Positions 27,701 through 36,141 of a stretch of 64,000 nucleotides of DNA are shown here, in pieces (within the stretch, counting starts at the first letter, position 1; every line of letters begins with the position of its first letter). The notes beneath the pieces were generated by a model that was not told where the DNA came from, ran no database searches, and saw nothing but the letters and a program-made list of their open reading frames with translations. This DNA is from Agrobacterium tumefaciens (lineage in GTDB: Bacteria > Pseudomonadota > Alphaproteobacteria > Rhizobiales > Rhizobiaceae): NCBI RefSeq assembly GCF_013318015.2, contig NZ_CP115842.1, positions 1,797,001-1,861,000 on the forward strand, in the 5' to 3' direction. A program made the translations under genes and the position numbers.

Positions 27701-30700
27701 TTCCTTGGGGACGCCTATTTCGAGAACCAATATATTGAGCAGCAGCTCAGACTGGCGACGGGTTCCGGCTTTACCGGGCAGGATTCGATCGCTCAGATAA
27801 AGCAGCTCCTTGATAACGGCGCTGCCTATCTGGGAGCGCAGCAGCGCCCGCTTGGCGAACCGCTGTCGGCTGAGGAGATCGCCAGCCTCACCGAATCCGT
27901 CGTCGTATATGAGTGGCAGACGGTGCACGGTACGACCGTTCTTGCGCCGGTACTACATCTCGCCGCCAATGACAGGGAAAGATTGAATTCTGCGGGCGCG
28001 CTGATCGCCGGCAATCAGGTGACAATCGATACTGGCCTGCTTGCAACATCAGGCATGATTGCATCGGCTGGTGATCTGACTGTTTCCGGTTCGTCGATCG
28101 CGGCGATCGGCGGCACCTTCACGGCGGGTGGCAATGCCTCGCTGAAGGGGAACGAGAGCATTCTGCTGGCCAATGCGAAGGTGAATGCAGGTGGCAATCT
28201 CGGCCTGACGTCGAATGGAGACATCAATATCTCCGTGACTGAAAGGTCGACAACCAGCACATTGCGCGACAAGCGGAGTTCGACGACGGTTGTCAGAACC
28301 ACCAGCCAGGGTTCCGAGATCACCGCGGGCGGTTCGGTCTCAGCCAATGCAGGCGGCAACCTCAACGTCATCGGCAGCACGATTGCCGCCGATGGAACCG
28401 TTGGCTTGAAAGCGACCGGTGATGTGACGATCGCCGAAGCTGTCGACACTACCACGATTGACTACGCCTATAAGAAAAAGGGCGGTCTGTTCGGCGGAAG
28501 CAAACAGACGACGAGCCACACGGAAACGCAGACCGTCGTCGGATCATCGGTCAGCGGCGGGAAGGGCGTGGCCATTACTTCGGGTGGAGATACCGTCCTC
28601 TCGGCCTCGACGGTGACTGCCGGCGATGAGACCAACAAAGCCGATATTAACGTCAGCGCAGGTGGAGATCTGCTGATCGCGTCGGGCAAGAATACGGCGG
28701 AGTTCGAGCAGAGTTCATCAGCCAAGGGTTTCCTCTCCAAGAAAAGCTCCACGCAGTACAACTACGACGAAGCGACAGTCGGCTCCGAGCTTTCCGCGTC
28801 TGGCAACATCAAACTGGATGCTGGCGGCAACGCTGTCATCGCCGGCTCGAACATAACGGCAGGCGATGCGATCAGCGTCGCGGGTGACAGCGTCGCCGTG
28901 ATCGGGGCCGAGGAGCAGCATGCGCTGGAAAGCAGCAGCAAGAAATCCGGTCTGTTTGCGGGGTTTGGCGGTGGCTTCCTTTCGCTCTGGGGCAAGGAGC
29001 AGAAAGAAAAGAGCCAGTCGTCTACCCTCAACGTTGGCTCCGCGCTCAGCGCTGGAACCGATGTCACGCTCACGGCACGCGAGAACGACGTGAATGTCAT
29101 CGGCTCGTCCACCATGGCAGGGCGTGACATTGCGCTGGAGGCTGCCCGTGATGTCAATATCACTCCCGGGGCAGAAAGTGCCTCGTCACAGGAGAAGGAA
29201 AAACGCTCGGGCTTCGGTATCAGCGTCTCCTCCGGCGGTGGCGGCTTCTCGGTGGGTCTCGGAGTACAGAAGACCAAAGACAGTAAGGAGCAGCAGACCA
29301 ACACGAACGCGGTCTCTGTTCTCACTGCCGGTCGTGACCTCCTTGTTTCCGCAGGAAACAACGTCAATCTGCAGGCGGCAACAGCCTCCGTCGGACGTGA
29401 CGTCGACCTCTTTGCCGGGAATGACATCAATCTCCTCTCGGCCAAAGACCGCACCAATTATCAGGAGATGCACGAGAAAACCTTTGCCGGAGTTACGGTT
29501 TCCGTGTCCAGCCAGGTTGGCAAGGCCGCCCAGAGCATCATGAGCTCGGCCGAACGGCTGTCGGACGGCGGTGGGGTCAACGCCATCACAAATACCGCCA
29601 TTGCCGGCCTTGGTTTCTATCAGGCCTATAAGGATCTGCAGGGCGTCTCGTCAGACCTTTCCGCGGGCAAGGGCCTGTCCTTCAACGTGGGTATCAATGC
29701 CGGCGTCAGCCACCAGGAGAATAGCGCTTCTTCTTCATTCTCCACGCCTGTCGTCACCGATATTCGTGCTGGTCGCTCCATCAACATCGAGGCAGAAAAC
29801 GGTAATATAACAAGCGAGGGAGCACAGATCCTCGCCGGCTACGGGAAGGACGGCCTGCCGGTCATCTCTTCCGATGAGCTGACCGGCGACATCTTCCTGT
29901 CCGCAGAGAATGGTGACATCAATCTCAACGCGGCCAAAGGCACATCTGACGCGGCAAGTTCAAACAAGTCCTGGAGTGCAAGCGCCGGCATCAATATGGG
30001 CTGCACGACGTCGGGCGGCTGCAATGCCAGTGTCGGTGTCAACGGTTCTTACGGCAAGGGCGGTTCCACCACCTCCGCAACCAGCCATACCAATACACAT
30101 GTCAACGGCACTGGCGATGTGACCATTGTCACCAATGATCTGGCGCTCAAGGGCGCGACCGTCGCCGGCAACTCGGTCACCGCCGAGGTCAGAAACCTGA
30201 CGATCGAAAGCCAGGTGAATACGGCCACGGCAAAGGCGGATCAGCTCAATGCGTCTGGCCAGATCGGCTTTGGAAACACTGGCGTCTCCGGCTCCACGCA
30301 GAAGGCCAAAGGCGATGCGGCGGTCGTTACCGAGCAATCCGGCATCCACGCCGGAACGGGTGGCATCGATCTTAACATTGAGCAGCACACTTCCCTTGTC
30401 GGTGGAGTAATTACCAGCGAGGCTGGCTCCGGACGCAACAACCTCTCTACTGGCACTCTTGACGCCACCGACATCGATACGCATTCAAGCTGGAAAGCCG
30501 AAACCTATGGCGGCTCGATTGGTACTGGCGGCCTCTCCATCGCACCGCCGGTCAAGGCTGGCGAGAGCGAGACCGGCAAGGCCTATTCGGCGATCGGCGG
30601 CAACATCCCGATCACCATTACCGATCAGGACAACCAGAAGCAGGACATTGGCACGATCCGGCGCGATACCGCCAATACCAACACCTCACTACCCGGTTTG

Positions 30701-32047
30701 CCAGATCTCGAACACATTCTGCGTCAGCAATACAAAACGCAGGCCGATCTCCAGGAAGCGCAGAAGACAATGGCTGGTTTGGCCGGCGATATTGCTTCCA
30801 GTTTCTACAACAACGCGACGACTCAGGCCGAACGTGATCTTTGGGATGAAGGTGGTGCAGGTCGAGCCCTACTTCACGCCATCGGAGGCGGTATCCTTGG
30901 CGGCGTCAATGGATGGGAAGGGGCGCTCAGGGGTGCGCTTGGCGGTACCGCATCGGCGCTCATGGCGCCAGCCATTGCGGACCTAGTCAAGGGCATGCTC
31001 AAGGACAGCAGTATGTCCGATCAGGACAAGCAGATACTTGCCACGTTGATCGGCGCAAGTTTGAGCGCCGGGGTCGGCGCGGCAGTGGGCGGCGGAGAAG
31101 GCGCGGCATACGGAGCTGCGGAATATCAGTACAATTATCTATATCACAATGAACAACTGGCCCGGGAAAAAGCGAAGGAGCAGCTTGCAAAATGCGAGGC
31201 GGCAAACACCTGTACAGACACCCAAATCGCAGCGCTGCAGGAGCAGATTGGATATTGGGATCAGCTTGATACGCACCGCGATACGGTTCTTGCGGATTCC
31301 TGTAATGCTAACCGGACAAGTCCGGCCTGCGTTGCCACCATCACCGATGCGCTGAAAGCTGTCGAGTATCTGCGTGACCCTGCCAACCCCATGGACCCTT
31401 CATCCATGGTTCCGGGCGGCTATGCCGACATGGAAAGGCGGCTGGTCAATGGAGGCTTCGGTGGCTTGTCGAGTCAGGATCTCGCCGCAGCCGTCTACGC
31501 CGAACGTCTTCAGACCATCGAGTTGCTGGCGCAATATCCGGATTCCGTCCAGGCGGCTCTCAAGGGTTTTGTTAATCAGTCAATTGTCAACGCAGCCATC
31601 GCTGTTCTCACATTTGGCATTGCTGAAAAGCTTGGAGCTACGGGGCCGAAGGGCAACGCTGGTCAAATCTCTGGTGAGGCTACAAATAACCAAAACGGCA
31701 CGACATCAGGTACATCCGCTGCAAGCAACGCAAATGCCCAGGCTGCGCTGAAGGCTAAATTGTCAGGCTTGCAGAAAGCACAACAGTCAGCTGTCGTCAC
31801 AAAAACGCTGCCTGATGGTAGAGTTCGTTACTATACGCAGGAAGTTCAAGCGCGAACTGACGGCCCCACGCGCGGTGCATCGTTTGTCACGGAGTATAAT
31901 CCCTCCACAGGCTCAACAAGGCAGTGGATGGAAAGCTACGATCATTCAGGGAAAGTCATTCGAGTTCATCCCAAGAGCATTGATGGGAGACCGGTAAACG
32001 CACAACATTATCCTCCAACGGGGGCAGAACTGGAAGGATGGAAATGA
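24719..32047 (+). CDS. Giant filamentous-haemagglutinin / CdiA-like exoprotein (TpsA)
   Basis: 2,442 residues. A long signal region (1-47, ending LLHAQ) precedes a TPS secretion domain with NPNG at 160-163 followed by ITCDGCGFIN, the hallmark of haemagglutination-activity domains. A long beta-helical passenger follows, with repeats of the type AGGNLNVIGS, SAGGDLLIASG and VTAGRDLLVSAG (roughly 300-900 and 1100-1850). The last 300 residues change: Gly/Ala-rich LLHAIGGGILGGVNGWEGAL, then AAEYQYNYLYHNEQ (near 2137) in the place of the VENN/pretoxin motif, Cys-bearing helices, a Ser/Asn/Thr-rich linker and a tail ending in VNAQHYPPTGAELEGWK. I read this as a variable toxin module whose activity I do not recognise. 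It is probably contact-dependent inhibition or adhesion. Confidence 0.9.
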   Translation: MTSQFKRLPRKTTDLALFANAGTLAQKIIATVVSFTLVLQPVLLHAQDISPEVGGSFANRPGIGAAPNGVPLIDIVGPNSQGLSHNKYNNFNVGTPGVILNNYNGEIGTSKLGAATPGNPNLQGRGAATVILNEVTSQNRSSLVGPTEVFGGRADVIIANPNGITCDGCGFINTPRATLTTGVPDIGADGRLNGFTVNSGDVTFGPKGANFATGDGRVDLFDIVSRTIHIDGTIYGEDLRLTAGKSKFDYATGDATPLDATSGTPEYAIDGSALGAMQAGRIKMVVTEKGAGVRMRGDMAANAGELSLSADGKISIGNASGNNGVNISSKGSVSTGRLTSKKSVSVKAGKDTKVASIGAEEDILINGGAGFIDVAGTLGTSGAVNLLADGRIALADASATGPVSLWSGAGSIAISGTAQSGTAMSLTAASGAITAGSLLSKGDLALLSGLHLGISGLVLAEGNLQASAGSDIRYDSLEANGDVLLSSTNGVISFDKRTAAGGDIRIRQQNADLSNNRSRLATSGTLYIDANNINLTNSTLTSGGIDLTSSGTTDLTGARLNAVTASSTARSVQGSGDIAIQAGSLTANDVTNILAAHNLTLSLSQLANAGQLAAGNDLTLNIAGNLTNTATGLIYAGNDAALFVGGVLANDQGAIVAGRDLTIAGSASGARNAATVNSSGLISASRNISILTANLRNEKSVAPTYTSQQISNALVSAYDTYYARECGDCSSPVSFAGKQFVIGAPIRHVYRDVTEDRLTSAGSPAATIEAGNTLFVDTVDLTNAYSNIEAGSGMTLVGSGTLNNLGLQLQRTTSLNCNQQGGCQYFPDVIYEWQETKTTGDTGGHESSWQVSMPGPSPFGTGDASKDIGPGRTVESVEAIGGVPAEIRSGGALSITGFGAVNNTAAAGTIADHVAVAAPAPSSDPTGLLAGMTASGALFTLGSVATPQSGGFGGTIPGQTFLYETRAAFLDVSKFYGSSYFLGRIGYQPDRQIQFLGDAYFENQYIEQQLRLATGSGFTGQDSIAQIKQLLDNGAAYLGAQQRPLGEPLSAEEIASLTESVVVYEWQTVHGTTVLAPVLHLAANDRERLNSAGALIAGNQVTIDTGLLATSGMIASAGDLTVSGSSIAAIGGTFTAGGNASLKGNESILLANAKVNAGGNLGLTSNGDINISVTERSTTSTLRDKRSSTTVVRTTSQGSEITAGGSVSANAGGNLNVIGSTIAADGTVGLKATGDVTIAEAVDTTTIDYAYKKKGGLFGGSKQTTSHTETQTVVGSSVSGGKGVAITSGGDTVLSASTVTAGDETNKADINVSAGGDLLIASGKNTAEFEQSSSAKGFLSKKSSTQYNYDEATVGSELSASGNIKLDAGGNAVIAGSNITAGDAISVAGDSVAVIGAEEQHALESSSKKSGLFAGFGGGFLSLWGKEQKEKSQSSTLNVGSALSAGTDVTLTARENDVNVIGSSTMAGRDIALEAARDVNITPGAESASSQEKEKRSGFGISVSSGGGGFSVGLGVQKTKDSKEQQTNTNAVSVLTAGRDLLVSAGNNVNLQAATASVGRDVDLFAGNDINLLSAKDRTNYQEMHEKTFAGVTVSVSSQVGKAAQSIMSSAERLSDGGGVNAITNTAIAGLGFYQAYKDLQGVSSDLSAGKGLSFNVGINAGVSHQENSASSSFSTPVVTDIRAGRSINIEAENGNITSEGAQILAGYGKDGLPVISSDELTGDIFLSAENGDINLNAAKGTSDAASSNKSWSASAGINMGCTTSGGCNASVGVNGSYGKGGSTTSATSHTNTHVNGTGDVTIVTNDLALKGATVAGNSVTAEVRNLTIESQVNTATAKADQLNASGQIGFGNTGVSGSTQKAKGDAAVVTEQSGIHAGTGGIDLNIEQHTSLVGGVITSEAGSGRNNLSTGTLDATDIDTHSSWKAETYGGSIGTGGLSIAPPVKAGESETGKAYSAIGGNIPITITDQDNQKQDIGTIRRDTANTNTSLPGLPDLEHILRQQYKTQADLQEAQKTMAGLAGDIASSFYNNATTQAERDLWDEGGAGRALLHAIGGGILGGVNGWEGALRGALGGTASALMAPAIADLVKGMLKDSSMSDQDKQILATLIGASLSAGVGAAVGGGEGAAYGAAEYQYNYLYHNEQLAREKAKEQLAKCEAANTCTDTQIAALQEQIGYWDQLDTHRDTVLADSCNANRTSPACVATITDALKAVEYLRDPANPMDPSSMVPGGYADMERRLVNGGFGGLSSQDLAAAVYAERLQTIELLAQYPDSVQAALKGFVNQSIVNAAIAVLTFGIAEKLGATGPKGNAGQISGEATNNQNGTTSGTSAASNANAQAALKAKLSGLQKAQQSAVVTKTLPDGRVRYYTQEVQARTDGPTRGASFVTEYNPSTGSTRQWMESYDHSGKVIRVHPKSIDGRPVNAQHYPPTGAELEGWK

Positions 32048-32277
32048 CACTGGCACCTGGCGAATTAGCTGTAATGTTTGAGAGGGAACTGCTTGGTGGT
32101 TTCAATCCGACGAGAGTTTCGAGACTAGCAACCCGCATTTATCAGCAACATGGCTTGGAACTTACACCGAAAATGGACGGCATAATCCTCACATTAATGG
32201 CAATGGAGGAGGGGCCAGAGTTTGAACTAAGTGAAACCGAATTTTTAAGCCTAATCAAAGAGGTTAAATCATTGTAG
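32044..32277 (+). CDS. Small ORF overlapping the CdiA-like stop: candidate immunity protein
   Basis: 77 residues, acidic (LMAMEEGPEFELSETEFLSLI), no signal peptide, no membrane span. Its ATG overlaps the exoprotein stop (ATGA); another ATG two codons earlier is in frame. Immunity genes of contact-dependent toxins stand directly after the toxin gene, and many are small acidic cytoplasmic proteins, so position and composition both fit. I recognise no family. Base use is AT-richer than the upstream passenger, as expected for an exchangeable toxin/immunity unit. Confidence 0.6.
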   Translation: MTLAPGELAVMFERELLGGFNPTRVSRLATRIYQQHGLELTPKMDGIILTLMAMEEGPEFELSETEFLSLIKEVKSL

Positions 32278-32280
32278 TAA

Positions 32281-32382
32281 AAACCATCGGAGATTTCGTC
32301 CCATTTCAACCAACACGGAAACACTTGGGCCGAGGAGCAGGAAGTCGACCTCCGTGCAGTCGGCTCGTGCCAGCGTGATTAA
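32281..32382 (+). pseudogene. Possible 33-codon remnant of a displaced toxin tail
   Basis: A start-less open frame from right after a stop (32278-32280) to TAA at 32380-32382 reads ISSHFNQHGNTWAEEQEVDL near its middle. It has the His/Asn/Trp/Glu-rich look of a CdiA-CT end rather than random translation. Orphan toxin ends are common behind cdi loci. The evidence is only composition and position. Confidence 0.25.
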
Positions 32383-32445
32383 TTACGACGGCACGCGAAA
32401 ACGGTGTGGAATCATTTCTAGAAACCCAATCGGAAAACTGAGCGA

Positions 32446-32763
32446 ATGAAATCGATCGGTAGCGCAGTTGAAGAACGGTGTAAAACGGAGCTTCAGGAAG
32501 GGGCTCGTTATCTTCTGGAAGACGGAGGCGATCCCGGAGTGCTGGATTTGCTTCGTCGAGAAATCGGAGCCGTTAAAAGCGCTTATTATTTGAGTGGTTA
32601 CGAGCTTCAAGACTATCGCACCTGTAATTTGCAGGTGAACGGCATGACTGTTTGCCATATAGAAATTTCTGGAAAACAGATCGACGTCTTTGATAAGATA
32701 AGTATTTCTGAATACAAAATGGGTCTGAAAAGCAATGCCAAATTAAATTGCAAGTCGCGCTAA
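32446..32763 (+). CDS. Small hypothetical protein, possible orphan immunity gene
   Basis: 105 residues beginning MKSIGSAVEERCKTELQEG, mixed alpha/beta by eye, no signal or membrane segment, with three Cys in the second half (YRTCNLQVNG, TVCHIEIS, KLNCKSR). I do not recognise a family. It lies 169 nt after the candidate immunity ORF and follows the possible toxin remnant, the arrangement expected of an orphan toxin/immunity pair. Its last codons fall inside a 59-bp sequence that recurs in degraded form 2 kb further on. No strong ribosome site is visible. Confidence 0.45.
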   Translation: MKSIGSAVEERCKTELQEGARYLLEDGGDPGVLDLLRREIGAVKSAYYLSGYELQDYRTCNLQVNGMTVCHIEISGKQIDVFDKISISEYKMGLKSNAKLNCKSR

Positions 32764-32788
32764 ATATGGCTGCATCCCGATGAGTTTT
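32730..32788 (+). repeat. 59-bp repeat, copy 1
   Basis: Starts inside the end of the 105-residue ORF and runs past its stop. About 51 of 59 bases match 34775-34833 without gaps; the last part (GTCGCGCTAAATATGGCTGC) is the most alike. Confidence 0.7.
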
Positions 32789-33425
32789 TGTCAGTTAAAT
32801 TATCTAATAGCATACGGAACAGCATTAAAATTTCCTTGGTAGTCCGCCATATTCAGTTGAAAAATGGTGAAGTAATATGCGAGCTAACTTTTTTCGACTC
32901 GAAGCGAGGCGGTTGTTGGAAATGGAACGTCTGATACTAGCAGAATTTCCACCTAGCATGAGATGCTATTACGAAATGACCGCGCTGGAACCACCGTTCG
33001 GCTTTTGAGGCGAAAGTGGCGTTTGCCCCACCAATGTTGTGCGTATTTAGGTAGGATACCGCGAGATGGCAGACAATCTGCGAGATATATCAGTTTGGTG
33101 CCAGAAATTCGTTCCGGCGCACGACTTGCCGAAAGGTTGGGAGCTCGCCCGGAGGCGCGACTGGGACAAACAGGAGAGGGCGCAGTCGACGCGTCGGAAG
33201 GTTTTGCCTGGGGCGTTTGTACTGGGGCAGTTGCAGCGGGAGGATCCATGTAGTGATCGTGCCCGTGTAACGTTAACCGCTCGGTTCAGATCAGAGCCGG
33301 TTGCCCCCAGGATCGAATGTGCATCGTCGAAGACGGCAGGCATTTGCTTGGTGGCTACCAAAAATCGGAGTTTCAAAGAACTTTGCAATGGCCCATACAG
33401 GATACCGTCCAGAAACGGAGCAGAC
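32764..33425. other. Stretch without a supported gene
   Basis: Several open frames cover part of this on both strands, including one that runs in frame into the nucleotidyltransferase gene from 33066, but none has a good start, homology I recognise or protein-like composition. It is a mosaic: AT-rich to about 32960, GC-rich after it, suggesting joined fragments. The end carries the ribosome site (CGGAG near 33415) of the next gene. Confidence 0.5.
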
Positions 33426-34340
33426 ATGAAGACCAGCCTTGAACATTTGCCAGAACGAAAGCAACGCGAGCTCGCGCGCGTCGTCGGAATTATTCAGGAA
33501 GAGTTTGCTGATCTGGTGGAGCGCTCGAAGTCGGACGCCAAGAAGGATGGACGGATTTTCAAAATCATTCTGTTCGGTTCTTACGCGCGCGGCACCTGGG
33601 TGGATGAACCGCATACGTCGAAAGGCTATCGCTCGGATTTCGATATCCTCGTCATCGTCAGCAACAAGGAACTTGCCGATCCCAAATACTGGGACAAGAC
33701 AACAGACCGGCTGATGTGGGACAAGGAGATCGAGACGCCCGTGGGCCTCATCGTGCACGGCGCTCGCGAAATCAGTAATTTCCTAAATGATGGCCAATAC
33801 TTCTTCGTTGATCTCGCCCGCGAAGGTGTTGTTCTTTACGAATTCGACGATCGGCCGCTCGCAGAGGCGAAACAACTCAGCCCTGCCGATGCACTCAGGG
33901 TGGCAGAAGATCATTTTTTGCGGCACTTCCCGGATGCGCGAGATTTCGCTGATGTGGCAAAATATCTCGTTGCGAAAGGTAACCTGCACCTAGCGGCCTT
34001 CAATCTCCATCAGGCAGTGGAGAGCGCCTACAACTGCTACCTCCTGACACTGACAAACTATTCGCCTGCGTCGCACAATCTCCAATTCCTGCGTGGACTT
34101 TCCGAAGGTCGTGATCACCGTTTGATTGACATCTGGCCGCGCGATCGTCAGCGATTTACCACATGGTACAACATCCTGAATGAGGCCTACGTCAAGGCAC
34201 GCTATTCGAAGCGTTTCGAGGTTTCCGAAGAGGCGCTCACCTGGCTTCAGGAGCGGACCGCGGAACTTCACAAGCTGGTTGAGACGCTCTGCCGCGAGCA
34301 CATCGAAAAGCTCGAACAGGCCGCGAACGCCAGCGACTGA
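33426..34340 (+). CDS. Nucleotidyltransferase-HEPN single-chain protein
   Basis: 304 residues. The N-terminal half is a MNT-type minimal nucleotidyltransferase: IILFGSYARGTW (Gly51-Ser52) and SDFDILVIVS (Asp71, Asp73). The second half is a HEPN helical bundle (ALRVAEDHFLRHFPDA, LHLAAFNLHQAVESAYNC, AYVKARYSKRF), without a visible RxxxxH RNase motif. Separate MNT and HEPN proteins often form toxin-antitoxin pairs; the fused form is known in proteobacteria, and its role is unclear. I start at the ATG with CGGAG upstream; the open frame extends 120 codons further with unconvincing sequence. It stands alone between gene-poor stretches, so it may be cargo. Confidence 0.8.
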   Translation: MKTSLEHLPERKQRELARVVGIIQEEFADLVERSKSDAKKDGRIFKIILFGSYARGTWVDEPHTSKGYRSDFDILVIVSNKELADPKYWDKTTDRLMWDKEIETPVGLIVHGAREISNFLNDGQYFFVDLAREGVVLYEFDDRPLAEAKQLSPADALRVAEDHFLRHFPDARDFADVAKYLVAKGNLHLAAFNLHQAVESAYNCYLLTLTNYSPASHNLQFLRGLSEGRDHRLIDIWPRDRQRFTTWYNILNEAYVKARYSKRFEVSEEALTWLQERTAELHKLVETLCREHIEKLEQAANASD

Positions 34341-35046
34341 GCTTCACCCGTAGCACAAACTCGTTTGAGCTCAGGTCGCAGCCACCGCAGGGTGATGAAC
34401 CACAGGGTACAACCTATTCTTTCAATCCTGTTCATCGTCTCGTTTTGGTCGGCATGGGTGGCCGTCATTTCCTCGAGCAAACAGGTTTCGGTCGCGGCTC
34501 GCTTGTCTACATCACCCAGGTTTCTTAACGCTGCTGGCGCTTGCCGCGATAAGCGTCCGCAGACGCGCTGTAGACTGGTAACCCAGTGGTGCCGACGCCA
34601 CTCGTATAGTGAAGATGAACCGAAATGAAGTCCACGGGATGCGGCTTATGGACCTGCCTCGGTTCGAAACAAGACCTTTGGCGTCGATGACATAGGCCGT
34701 CATGATCCTTATGCGCCCAGGCGCGCTTTTTCGGGGAGGCGGATCGAAGTCGCTGATAAGATTAGCATTCCCGTAAGCAAGGCCAAATGAAAATTCGAGT
34801 CGCGCTAGATATGGTTGCGTCCCGATGAGTTTTGCAGCCAATCTGGCTTCATATTTGGTGGGGCAGATGTTGCGGTGAATGTTGGCTAGATTTGGCCAAC
34901 TGAGCTTGTTGACCTAGAGGTATTCGATCTTCCCGGATTTGCGACGTATCGTTTTTGACCGCGAGGTTGGAGCAACGGCGTAATGACCTTGACAGAGCAC
35001 CCTAGGAGTCTAGAGGGGGTCTCATGTTCATTTTGGGAGTGTAGAC
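34341..35046. other. 706-nt stretch without a gene
   Basis: Frames on both strands are short and look random. It holds the second, degraded copy of the 59-bp repeat (34775-34833). A TTGACA hexamer at 34989-34994 could be the -35 of the transporter gene that follows; its -10 is poor. GGGAG about 8 nt before 35047 is that gene's ribosome site. Confidence 0.5.
34775..34833 (+). repeat. 59-bp repeat, copy 2 (degraded)
   Basis: Gap-free match to 32730-32788 with about 8 differences. Read in the frame of the copy-1 ORF it contains an internal stop, so it is the eroded 3' end of a gene like that one. The two copies bracket the nucleotidyltransferase-HEPN gene. Confidence 0.65.
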
Positions 35047-35997
35047 ATGAAATCGCTGGCAGCCGTTTCGGCTTTTGTGGGCAAAACCTTTGCGGTCTGG
35101 GTCATCTTGTTTGCCGTGCTCGGCTTTTATTTTCCAGATACGTTCAAGCAGATTGGGCCGTGGATCGTCACGCTTTTGTCGATCATCATGTTCGGCATGG
35201 GGCTCACACTTTCGGTCGACGATTTTCGTGAAGTCGTAAAGCGCCCGGTCGATGTCACCATCGGGGTGCTCGGCCAGTTCCTCATCATGCCGCTGCTTGC
35301 GGTCCTGCTGACCCGGATCATTCCCATGCCGCCGGAAGTGGCAGCAGGCGTGATCCTAGTTGGCTGCTGCCCGGGAGGGACATCCTCCAATGTCATGACA
35401 TATTTGTCGAAGGGCGACGTCGCCCTCTCCGTCGCCTGCACGTCAGTGACGACGCTTGCTGCTCCTCTGGTGACGCCCTTCCTCGTTTGGTTGTTTGCCA
35501 GCCAGTTCCTGCCGGTCGATGGTTGGGCAATGTTCCTGAGCATCGTCAAGGTCGTGCTGGTTCCCTTGGCCCTTGGTGCTGCCTTGCAGAAGCTTTTGCC
35601 AGGTGTCGTCAAGGCGGCCGTGCCGGCTTTGCCGCTCGTGAGCGTCATCGGTATCGTTTTGATCGTCTCGGCGGTTGTCGGCGCATCGAAGGGCGCGATC
35701 GTGCAGTCCGGCCTGATGATCTTTGCGGTCGTGGTTCTTCATAATGGGCTCGGTTATCTGCTCGGCTATTTCGCGGCAAAGGCGACCGGCCTCTCACTCA
35801 CCAAGCGCAAGGCAATCGCCATCGAGGTGGGCATGCAGAACTCCGGTCTCGGTGCCGCTCTTGCGACAGCGTATTTCTCGCCTCTCGCAGCTGTGCCCAG
35901 CGCCATCTTCAGCGTCTGGCACAATATCTCCGGCGCGTTGCTGGCCAACTGGTTTTCGGGCCGCGTGGACACGACGGCGACGACGAAAGCCGGATAG
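35047..35997 (+). CDS. Bile acid:sodium symporter (BASS) family transporter
   Basis: 316 residues with nine to ten hydrophobic spans. Family motifs are LVGCCPGGTSSNVMTYLSKG and a second-half EVGMQNSGLGAALATAYF, the two crossed helices that form the ion and substrate site. Bacterial members carry small organic acids (for example pantoate, 2-keto acids) with sodium. It is monocistronic as far as can be seen. The catabolic cluster on the other strand begins 145 nt downstream, so a shared substrate is possible but not shown. Confidence 0.9.
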   Translation: MKSLAAVSAFVGKTFAVWVILFAVLGFYFPDTFKQIGPWIVTLLSIIMFGMGLTLSVDDFREVVKRPVDVTIGVLGQFLIMPLLAVLLTRIIPMPPEVAAGVILVGCCPGGTSSNVMTYLSKGDVALSVACTSVTTLAAPLVTPFLVWLFASQFLPVDGWAMFLSIVKVVLVPLALGAALQKLLPGVVKAAVPALPLVSVIGIVLIVSAVVGASKGAIVQSGLMIFAVVVLHNGLGYLLGYFAAKATGLSLTKRKAIAIEVGMQNSGLGAALATAYFSPLAAVPSAIFSVWHNISGALLANWFSGRVDTTATTKAG

Positions 35998-36141
35998 GAT
36001 CGCCGGACGAAGATTGGCCGACGGGATATGAAGCAGCCCGAAAGGGGTTCTTCGAAACATGACGCCTTAGATCCGTAACGTCTCGACCAAAATCGTCATC
36101 GACGCGGAAGCACTATTCGCGTCGATGGCCGAAGGCGACGA

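Noticed and set aside
25084..29457. Several long minus-strand frames opposite the giant exoprotein
   Set aside because: Low-complexity shadows of repetitive Gly/Ala/Ser/Thr codons of the passenger domain.
33066..33425. N-terminal extension of the nucleotidyltransferase-HEPN protein
   Set aside because: No ribosome site or homology pattern in the extra 120 codons; the Met at 33426 has CGGAG and begins typical sequence.
32730..34833. CRISPR array or attachment-site pair from the 59-bp repeat
   Set aside because: Only two copies 2 kb apart with about 8 differences, and no integrase or tRNA nearby, so neither an array nor a convincing att pair.
34512..34841. 109-codon minus-strand frame in the gap before the BASS transporter
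   Set aside because: No ribosome site, no recognisable pattern, and it overlaps the degraded repeat copy.
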